Of a stretch of 46,386 nucleotides of DNA, positions 40,210-46,386 are shown one piece after another (the stretch's first letter is position 1; every line of letters begins with the position of its first letter). Below the pieces are notes generated by a model. The model searched no databases. It was not told the origin of the DNA and was given only the letters and a program-made list of their open reading frames with translations. The stretch comes from an uncultured SAR86 cluster bacterium. Lineage in GTDB: Bacteria; Pseudomonadota; Gammaproteobacteria; Magnimaribacterales; AG-339-G14. Both the position numbers and the translations under genes were made by a program. The stretch spans positions 1 through 46,386 of the forward strand of contig CACEOL010000008.1 of assembly GCA_902561325.1 (NCBI GenBank), read 5' to 3'.

Positions 40210-40623
40210 ATGGATGAATTTCAAATTAGCAATAACTTCTCAACGGGATTTATAGGGCGGACAGTATTCATGTTTGCCATGTTTTTTTTGTTGTGGATGA
40301 TGTTTAGAGCTAATACTTTAGCTCATGAAAGAGGGTCTAATCTTTTTCAAAAAATACTTGCAACAGCTATTTCTGGACCTGTTTTGATTTTTAATTTAAC
40401 AGCCTGGAATCTCTTTCCAGCATTCTTCAATAATTGGGCTTACAGTTTGTCTCAATTAGACTCTTTAAGCCCTGGCGGACAAAGGTTTGTAGACAATATG
40501 GGAGCTACAGGTTATATCAGCGGTGGTTTAATACCTTCCGATCCAGTAAGCATAGTTTTCTGGCTCGGGATAACTGTTGCTTTATTCTCAGGGATATGGA
40601 CAGCCCCTAAGCCTAAAGAGTAA
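40210..40623 (+). CDS. Unrecognised small membrane protein, tandem paralog 3
   Basis: 137 aa, clearly paralogous to the product at 39232: LLWMMFRANT, FFNNWAYSLSQL, RFVDNMGATGYISGGLIPSDP and a GIWTAPKPKE end. Three hydrophobic segments are at ~14-34, ~48-72 and ~111-130. It has an AGGAG ribosome site 8 bases before the ATG. No known catalytic or metal motif. Being membrane-bound and placed next to the oxidase cluster, a respiratory or iron-linked role is only a guess. Confidence 0.85.
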   Translation: MDEFQISNNFSTGFIGRTVFMFAMFFLLWMMFRANTLAHERGSNLFQKILATAISGPVLIFNLTAWNLFPAFFNNWAYSLSQLDSLSPGGQRFVDNMGATGYISGGLIPSDPVSIVFWLGITVALFSGIWTAPKPKE

Positions 40624-40636
40624 AAAACTCAAAAAA

Positions 40637-40663
40637 AAGGGGGGTTATTGCTCCCCTTTTTAT
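40637..40663. terminator. Hairpin terminator after paralog 3, possibly bidirectional
   Basis: An A-run and GGGG pair with CCCC and a T-run around a TTATTGCT-type loop. The A/T symmetry would let it end transcription from paralog 3 and also from the convergent oxidoreductase gene that stops at 40660. Confidence 0.75.
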
Positions 40664-41631
40664 ATTTCTATTACAACTTTTCCAGTAGCAGTTCTATCTT
40701 CTAAAGATTTTATTGCTTCCACCGCTTGGTCTAGAGAATAACTTTTGGTAATTTCAGGTTTCAACTTGCCTTCACTATGTAAAGCAAACAATTCTTCGAA
40801 GTTTTTTGCGTTCTCTTCAGGCTCTCTTCCAGTAAAGCTTCCCCAGAAAACACCTACTATTGAGCAACCTTTTAAAAGAGCTAGATTAGTTGGAACTTTA
40901 GGAATCCCTGCTGGAAAACCAATAACCAATACTCTACCTTTCCAATTTACACATCTCATACATTGCAAAAAGATATCGCCACCTACGGCATCATAGATTA
41001 CGTCCGCTCCCAAACCATCGGTTAATTCTTTTACTTTTTCCTTAAGCTCGCCATCGCCATAGTTCACTACTTCATCTGCCCCCAATCTTTTAGCGATATC
41101 CAATTTTTCTTGGTTACTTGCAGCAGCTATCACTCTCGCGCCCATCGCTTTACCAATTTCTATGGCAGTTGTACCAACTCCGCCTCCCGCACCGGTTACC
41201 AAGAGCGTCTCACCTTTCTTTAATTCTCCTCTTTGCTTTAAAGCATAATAAGTTGTTCCATAGTTAAGAGGAAAAGCAGCGCCATCTTTGAAATCCATCG
41301 ATTCAGGCAGGGGCATTAAGGTTGTTGCAAAAGCAGATGTCTTTTCTGCTATCCCCCCATTACCTACCATTGCAATCACTCGATCTCCCACTTTCCAATT
41401 ATCAACACCTTCACCTACTTCGGAAATTACTCCTGCAATTTCACCACCTGGAGAGAAGGGAAAGGGCGGTTGAAATTGATATTTTCCTTGCACGATTAAG
41501 ACATCCGGAAAACTCACTCCAGCAGCTTTGACATCAACTACAACCATTCCTGGTTCCGCTCTGGGGTCTTCTATTTCTTCTACCTTGTGTGAATCTACTG
41601 GACCAAATTCTCTACAGACGTATGCTTTCAT
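40660..41631 (-). CDS. Zinc-independent quinone oxidoreductase-like MDR protein
   Basis: 323 aa medium-chain dehydrogenase/reductase. A GroES-like N-terminal half shows AAGVSFPDVLIVQGKY and PGGEIAGVISEVGEGV. The nucleotide-binding GAGGGVGTTAIEIGKAMGA lies near 146-164. No catalytic or structural zinc Cys cluster is present, which points to the NADPH:quinone reductase branch. Substrate unknown. It ends in the hairpin shared with paralog 3 and is 45 bp from gshA. Confidence 0.85.
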   Translation of the reverse strand: MKAYVCREFGPVDSHKVEEIEDPRAEPGMVVVDVKAAGVSFPDVLIVQGKYQFQPPFPFSPGGEIAGVISEVGEGVDNWKVGDRVIAMVGNGGIAEKTSAFATTLMPLPESMDFKDGAAFPLNYGTTYYALKQRGELKKGETLLVTGAGGGVGTTAIEIGKAMGARVIAAASNQEKLDIAKRLGADEVVNYGDGELKEKVKELTDGLGADVIYDAVGGDIFLQCMRCVNWKGRVLVIGFPAGIPKVPTNLALLKGCSIVGVFWGSFTGREPEENAKNFEELFALHSEGKLKPEITKSYSLDQAVEAIKSLEDRTATGKVVIEI

Positions 41632-41676
41632 ATTTCTCCTAGTACCAAATTAATTTTTTTTAAACAGAAACAAACC

Positions 41677-43227
41677 TTATATATCGTTAACGAATTTATC
41701 AAGATAAACCTCAAACTCTTCTTCTTGATGATCTCCTAATTGCTTGAATTTTTCCAAGGAACTTTTAGCTTCTTCCGAAAGATAATTTAAGTCCGTTTCT
41801 AGGCTCTTAAGAGAGTTTGAGTGTTCTTGTGCTAACTCTAAATTTAATTCTTCCCAAGTTTTAGTGTTGTTCTGTAATTGATCAACGATAAGCCCTGAAG
41901 GCGTAAGAGAAGCATCATTCAATTTCTCCTCTTGCTTATCCAAAGATTTCATAACTTTTTCCACATAAAGGCGCATTTCAGAGGGCATCTGATTAAAAAC
42001 ATCTCTTAAAGAATCTACTACTTTCATACCTGAATCTTTAATAGTTATTTTTTCTTTATTTTTGAAAAGTTTCAGATCTGGATTTCTTCCCTCTTTTACG
42101 ACATTTTCCCAATTCACTAGGAGCTCTTTAATTTCATCCTGAGTAGACTTTTTATCTTCACCAAAAAAACAACCAATAAGATATGCTTCTAAAAAATAAC
42201 TAGTATCTTCATCGATACCGCTTGGTAAGAAGGAATTATTATCCAATGCTCGAATCTCTACATAATCTACACCTTCATTTCTTAAAATATTTATAGGTCT
42301 TTCACCTGGCGGAGTAACTCTTTTAGGTCGAATGGAGCTGTAATATTCATTTTCAATTTGAATAATTGAAGTATTTATTTGTATTCTTTTACCGTTTTTT
42401 AATATGCCAACTTCGCCATATCTTTTGTGTTCTTTGGTCAAAGCATTTTTTAAATCTTTCAAATACTCATCAATGTCATTGTAAGCAATGTAAAGATTAT
42501 CTTGTGCCTTAGACATATAGCCCAATTCACTCATTCTAAGGCAGGTCGCATATTTCAAAAACAAATCTTCTTTATTTAAGTCTTCAAGGAAATTTTCTCT
42601 ATCAGTGATAAAAGTTTTTGGCACCACGGGACTTGAGCCAAAGAGATAAAGAATCATCCAGGCATTGCGCCTAAAATTTCTTATTAAACTTAGATAAGAT
42701 TTATTCTTGAAACTCTGAAGGTCTTCTTCGCCTTTTAAGCTCTCGAAGAATGCATCGCTAAAGGAAAAATTATAATGAATGCCAGAGACTGTTTGCATCA
42801 TAGAGCCGTATCGATAGCTCAATCCCGATCTGTATAAAGTTTTTAGAAGACCAGAGTTTGAAGTTCCATAATCAGCGAGCCTTATTGAATCTTCATTCTC
42901 TATTTTGCAAGGGATACTACTAGGCCAAATGGTTTCAGGAGTTTCTTCTACAACAAATTTACAGATTTCCTCTAGGTTTTTAAGAGCATCTTCTACTGAG
43001 GAGTGAGTTGGCGTTATCAGTTCTAGCAAGGCTTCAGAAAAATCCGTAGTGATGTATTTATTTGTAAGAGCCGAACCCAATGAGGAAGGGTGGTCAGTAC
43101 TTGCAATGGTGTTATCTTTAGATACTCTGAGGGACTCCTTTTCAATTCCACGAGAAATTGAATTTTCTAGGTTTATATCACCCTTATCTGCCAGAAGCGA
43201 TAAGGTCTCTCCCAAAGACCTTGTCAT
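41677..43227 (-). CDS. gshA: Glutamate-cysteine ligase (type 1)
   Basis: 516 aa, as in E. coli (518). The N-terminal ISRGIEKESLRV motif, TTDFSEALLELITP, GIHYNFSFSD, FGSSPVV and RNEGVDYVEIRALDNN identify the proteobacterial GshA family. It makes gamma-glutamylcysteine, the rate-limiting step of glutathione synthesis. gshB is not in the window. It follows pckA by 7 bp on the same strand. Confidence 0.96.
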   Translation of the reverse strand: MTRSLGETLSLLADKGDINLENSISRGIEKESLRVSKDNTIASTDHPSSLGSALTNKYITTDFSEALLELITPTHSSVEDALKNLEEICKFVVEETPETIWPSSIPCKIENEDSIRLADYGTSNSGLLKTLYRSGLSYRYGSMMQTVSGIHYNFSFSDAFFESLKGEEDLQSFKNKSYLSLIRNFRRNAWMILYLFGSSPVVPKTFITDRENFLEDLNKEDLFLKYATCLRMSELGYMSKAQDNLYIAYNDIDEYLKDLKNALTKEHKRYGEVGILKNGKRIQINTSIIQIENEYYSSIRPKRVTPPGERPINILRNEGVDYVEIRALDNNSFLPSGIDEDTSYFLEAYLIGCFFGEDKKSTQDEIKELLVNWENVVKEGRNPDLKLFKNKEKITIKDSGMKVVDSLRDVFNQMPSEMRLYVEKVMKSLDKQEEKLNDASLTPSGLIVDQLQNNTKTWEELNLELAQEHSNSLKSLETDLNYLSEEAKSSLEKFKQLGDHQEEEFEVYLDKFVNDI

Positions 43228-43234
43228 AAAATTT

Positions 43235-44788
43235 TTAGATTATTGGCCCAGCCTGTCTTATTTCGTCTGAGATATCGAACTTGTCTATATTTTCTTTAAA
43301 TTTGGCTGCTAATTCTTTAGCAGCATTATCGTAATCATCCTTGCTAGACCATGTTTCAGATGGATTTAAAAGTTTTGTATCAACATCATTAAGGTCCGTA
43401 GGAACTTCCACATTCATGATGTCGAGCTTTTCTGTTTCGGCTTCATTTATTGAACCATCTTGAATAGCTTTTATAACCGCTCTAGTTACTGGTATATCAA
43501 AACGTTTGCCAACTCCATAGGGACCGCCTGTCCAACCAGAGTTAACAATGAAAATTTTACTACCGAATTCTTCTATTCTTTTCATAAGAAGTTCTGCATA
43601 TACTTTCGCAGGCCTTGGGAAAAAAGGCGCTCCGTAACAATTTGAAAAGGTAGAGTCTATTTCAGACGAAGACCCTAATTCTGTAGAACCTACTTTAGCT
43701 GTGTAACCACTTAGAAAATGATAGGCTGCAGCTTCTTTAGATAAAATTGAAACTGGCGGCATAACACCAGTTAAGTCGCAAGTTAGAAATATTATATTTT
43801 GCGGCTCGCCACCATAATTTTTTTCTAAGTGCTGTTCGACATGACTCAAAGGATAAACAGCGCGAGTATTCTCAGTAAGCGTTTGATCTGTGTAATCGAT
43901 TTCTAAAGTAGAAGGATTGAAGATAACGTTTTCAACCACCGAACCATGTTTTATGGCATTCCAAATGACAGGCTCATTTTTTTGCGACAAATCTACAGTC
44001 TTGGCATAGCAGCCACCTTCAATATTGAATACGATACCATTCCCCCAACCATGTTCGTCATCCCCAATTAACCATCTTTCAGGGTCAGCAGAAAGAGTAG
44101 TTTTACCTGTTCCAGACAGACCAAAAAATAAAGAAACGTCACCATCTGCTCCAGCATTCGCTGCACAATGCATTGGCAAAACATCTGCATCTGGCAAAAT
44201 AAAATTCATTACACCAAACATAGATTTCTTCATTTCTCCTGCATAGGCAATTCCTAAAATGAGAACTTTCTTTTCACTGAAGTTGACCATGATTGCGCCT
44301 TCTGAATTTGTGCCATGCACTTCAGGCTTACATTCAAAATTAGGCAAAGACCTCAAAGTCCAAACATCTTTGTTAGAAGGATTAAATGAATTTGGCTTTA
44401 TGAATAAACTCTGACAGAAAACATTATGCCAGGCTAATTCGTTTTCAACGTGAACCGGCTGATAATGTTCTTCACTCGCACCGACATGCATGTCAGCAGT
44501 AAAAATATTTTTTCCTTTAATGTAATCTTCAGATTCTTGCCAAAGTCTTGCAAACTTTTCAGGCTCTATGGGTTGACTGTCTTTATTCCAATTAACAGCG
44601 TCATGGGTAATTACATCATCTACTATGAATTTATCTGCAGGGCTTCTGCCAGTTCTTTTGCCTGTGGTTACAACTAAGGCACCATTGCTTGCTATTACGC
44701 CTTCTTTATTATCAACTGCAATCTTTATGAGTTCATCGATGGGTAAATTGGCGCTCAAAATCTTTCCGGGTTGTAAATTATTTAACAA
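43235..44788 (-). CDS. pckA: Phosphoenolpyruvate carboxykinase (ATP)
   Basis: 517 aa. The kinase-1a loop is GLSGTGKTT at 223-231, the kinase-2/metal region is IGDDEHGW at ~241-248, and [16 protein letters not shown] lies near residue 35-50. It converts oxaloacetate to PEP for gluconeogenesis. The start is TTG; no ATG exists before the upstream in-frame stop. It is divergent from the hydrolase gene, and a predicted promoter lies almost on top of the start, so a very short leader is possible. Confidence 0.95.
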   Translation of the reverse strand: MLNNLQPGKILSANLPIDELIKIAVDNKEGVIASNGALVVTTGKRTGRSPADKFIVDDVITHDAVNWNKDSQPIEPEKFARLWQESEDYIKGKNIFTADMHVGASEEHYQPVHVENELAWHNVFCQSLFIKPNSFNPSNKDVWTLRSLPNFECKPEVHGTNSEGAIMVNFSEKKVLILGIAYAGEMKKSMFGVMNFILPDADVLPMHCAANAGADGDVSLFFGLSGTGKTTLSADPERWLIGDDEHGWGNGIVFNIEGGCYAKTVDLSQKNEPVIWNAIKHGSVVENVIFNPSTLEIDYTDQTLTENTRAVYPLSHVEQHLEKNYGGEPQNIIFLTCDLTGVMPPVSILSKEAAAYHFLSGYTAKVGSTELGSSSEIDSTFSNCYGAPFFPRPAKVYAELLMKRIEEFGSKIFIVNSGWTGGPYGVGKRFDIPVTRAVIKAIQDGSINEAETEKLDIMNVEVPTDLNDVDTKLLNPSETWSSKDDYDNAAKELAAKFKENIDKFDISDEIRQAGPII

Positions 44789-44798
44789 AAGGTAGATT

Positions 44799-44840
44799 AT
44801 TATGCCAAACTTCTTTGTTACTTCTCAAGGAAGTTGAGAA
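44799..44840 (-). promoter_or_regulatory. Predicted pckA promoter with overlapping dyad
   Basis: On the minus strand TTGAGA (44828-44823) and CATAAT (44804-44799) are 18 bp apart. An inverted repeat TTCTCAA-N5-TTGAGAA spans 44822-44840 and covers the -35, a possible operator between pckA and the divergent hydrolase gene. Confidence 0.4.
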
Positions 44841-44856
44841 TTGTTCTTATTTTATA

Positions 44857-45795
44857 ATGAATGAAACTATAGAGTTAAAAAGTGGCCAACAGGGTTATAT
44901 AGAATATAAATCTTCTAACCCTTTTGAGTTTTATCATATTTTAAATGAGCTAGATAAGGCTCCAGAAATAGACGCTCAAGGCTGGTTGATATTTCCTGAA
45001 AAAGGAAAAGGACCATTTCCAGTTATATTTTGTGTGCACGGTAGCGATAATTGGGCAGGACATCATCACGAACATATTTTAAATTTTTTAGAAGCAGGAT
45101 TCGCTATTTTCAGAGTTCATAGCTTTGATTCAAGGGGCGTTGCATCAACTGTTGAAGATCAGATGTCTGTGACTGCAGCCATGATGATGGTAGATACTTT
45201 CGAGGCTCTAAAAATTGTGTCCAGACATCCAGATATTGATTCTTCAAGAATTGGTATTACGGGATGGAGCTTAGGCGGTACAGTAAGTTTTTATTCATTT
45301 TGGGAGCCTTTGGCAGAAAAATTAGCTCCTCAAGGAGAAAGATTTAAATGCTGCTTACCATTTTATCCAGCTACTTATATCAAGCCTGAGGAAAACAGGT
45401 GGAATTCAGGACCAATCTTAAATCTCGTTGGCGAAAGTGATAATTACACTCCAGCAGCTTTAGTACATCATATGTCAGACATTGTTAATGCTTCCGGAGG
45501 CAATAGCTCGGTAATTTCATATCCTGGGGGAGAGCATAGTTTTGATTCCATCAATCCTGTTACGCATTGGCCAGATGCTATAGCTGTTTCAGAAAAATTC
45601 TGTACCGTTGCGCAAGATGGAAATATGACCTATGAAACGGACTCTGGAGAAAAGTTAGGCATGAACCAACCTGAAGATAGGTTAAAGATTTTTGAGTCCG
45701 GAGAAATCCATTTCGGTGCCAGCACAGGAGGCGACTGGTCAATCAGACGTCAATGTAAAAAAGACGCTTTAGAATTTTTCAAGAAGTATCTATAA
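44857..45795 (+). CDS. Dienelactone hydrolase family protein
   Basis: 312 aa from the ATG at 44857; a TTG at 44815 would add 14 unlikely residues. Alpha/beta-hydrolase with nucleophile Ser138 in GWSLGG, acid Asp195 in GESDNYTP and His227 in GGEHSF, plus the FCVHGSDNW oxyanion strand and a HHHEH cluster. No signal peptide, so probably cytoplasmic. The family hydrolyses lactones and esters; the substrate is unknown. Confidence 0.85.
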   Translation: MNETIELKSGQQGYIEYKSSNPFEFYHILNELDKAPEIDAQGWLIFPEKGKGPFPVIFCVHGSDNWAGHHHEHILNFLEAGFAIFRVHSFDSRGVASTVEDQMSVTAAMMMVDTFEALKIVSRHPDIDSSRIGITGWSLGGTVSFYSFWEPLAEKLAPQGERFKCCLPFYPATYIKPEENRWNSGPILNLVGESDNYTPAALVHHMSDIVNASGGNSSVISYPGGEHSFDSINPVTHWPDAIAVSEKFCTVAQDGNMTYETDSGEKLGMNQPEDRLKIFESGEIHFGASTGGDWSIRRQCKKDALEFFKKYL

Positions 45796-45803
45796 AGTAA
45801 CTA

Positions 45804-46386
45804 TTAAAATTTATTAAAATAATCGGCTAAAGCTTCAAAGACCTTGTAGTCTTTCAATTTATCCTCATAAACACTATCTCCATAAATCCTTGCTATAGGA
45901 TCTTCAGAAGAAAACTCAGGCCAAGAATCATTAGGGGCTCCAGTCTTAGCAAATTCAGTCCAATCATTAAGCATTATTTCGCTCAATTCATCGTCCCAGC
46001 TATCTCGGGCAACAAAAGGAAAAAAACTTCCAAAAATGTATGCCAGCTCAAGAGCATGAGTTGCTCCGATGGTTTGTTTTTCAGATGGAACTTCTCTTTC
46101 AAAAAAATACAGATAGGTCTTTAAACCATCTTCACTTCTCTTTTGAGCAGAATAATAAGCAGGGCCGCCAAACCAGATATCACCCCATACCTGAGCTGCA
46201 GCATCGTATCTTTTACCTTTCATTGATTTTACATAATCAGTGACAGACTCAGGAACTTTCCCCGAAAAACCATCCAATAAAATTTCCCAAAATTCCTCTA
46301 ACCAATCTTCTTCACTAAATAAATCTTCGAAAACTGGTTCAGGAAATATTAACGGGACCAGCGTTGTACCCTCATTGGCATTAAAG
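45804..46386 (-). CDS. Type B carboxylesterase, C-terminal part
   Basis: Partial; the frame stays open to the right edge, giving about 193 C-terminal residues. The NANEGTTLVPL segment near the edge carries the catalytic Glu of the esterase/lipase triad (family motif DEG), and GATHALELAYIFG carries the catalytic His. The Ser domain lies outside the window. The TTG at 46277 is internal, not the start. Secreted or periplasmic in most relatives, but the N-terminus is not visible. It is convergent with the dienelactone hydrolase gene. Confidence 0.88.
   Translation of the reverse strand, partial: FNANEGTTLVPLIFPEPVFEDLFSEEDWLEEFWEILLDGFSGKVPESVTDYVKSMKGKRYDAAAQVWGDIWFGGPAYYSAQKRSEDGLKTYLYFFEREVPSEKQTIGATHALELAYIFGSFFPFVARDSWDDELSEIMLNDWTEFAKTGAPNDSWPEFSSEDPIARIYGDSVYEDKLKDYKVFEALADYFNKF

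Noticed and set aside
44441-44456. Second parS-like site in pckA
   Set aside because: TTTTCAACGTGAACC lacks the central CACGTG and matches only by its flanks.
45804-46277. Complete 157-aa gene starting at 46277
   Set aside because: The frame continues upstream to the window edge and encodes the conserved carboxylesterase EG motif, so the TTG at 46277 is internal.

Overview
The window is a gene-dense, AT-rich (judged by eye) bacterial chromosome segment. Its gene order is the classic gammaproteobacterial replication-origin neighbourhood. Small intergenic gaps, many 1-30 nt gene overlaps, frequent TTG/GTG starts and low GC suggest a streamlined free-living marine gammaproteobacterium. A SAR86-like lineage is my best guess, but nothing in the sequence proves it.

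Layout. (1) 1-12.1 kb, minus strand: 5' end of glmS, glmU, the F1Fo ATP synthase operon atpBEFHAGDC (no atpI), then parB, parA, rsmG and mnmG. (2) 12.4-16.0 kb, minus strand: mnmE, yidC, yidD, rnpA and rpmH, the last not previously called because it is only 44 codons. (3) 16.0-22.0 kb: an AT-rich stretch with three perfect DnaA boxes, the likely oriC, followed on the plus strand by dnaA, dnaN, recF and gyrB. Gene direction diverges at this point. A parS-like ParB site lies inside recF. (4) 22.0-29.0 kb, minus strand: plsC, gmhB, a dimeric (alpha2) glycyl-tRNA synthetase where relatives usually carry glyQ/glyS, then trkH, trkA, fmt and def. (5) 29.1-30.9 kb, plus strand: purE, tsaC and aroE. 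(6) 31.0-39.1 kb: a complete aa3/caa3-type cytochrome c oxidase and assembly cluster (coxB with fused cytochrome c, coxA, cox11, coxC, an antisense DUF2909 gene, SURF1, a Sco-like thioredoxin-fold protein, ctaA, ctaB, sco1). (7) 39.2-40.7 kb: three tandem paralogous small membrane proteins that I do not recognise, each with a strong ribosome site and a following hairpin, behind a Fur-like palindrome. This is the best candidate for something undescribed. (8) 40.7-46.4 kb: a quinone-oxidoreductase-like MDR protein, gshA, pckA, a dienelactone-hydrolase-family protein and the 3' part of a type B carboxylesterase.

The genes fit together as origin and replication initiation (dnaA, dnaN, recF, gyrB, parAB/parS), membrane insertion and tRNA modification (yidC, yidD, mnmE, mnmG), and respiratory energy conservation (cox cluster plus ATP synthase). 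No tRNA, rRNA, CRISPR array, transposase or prophage gene was seen.
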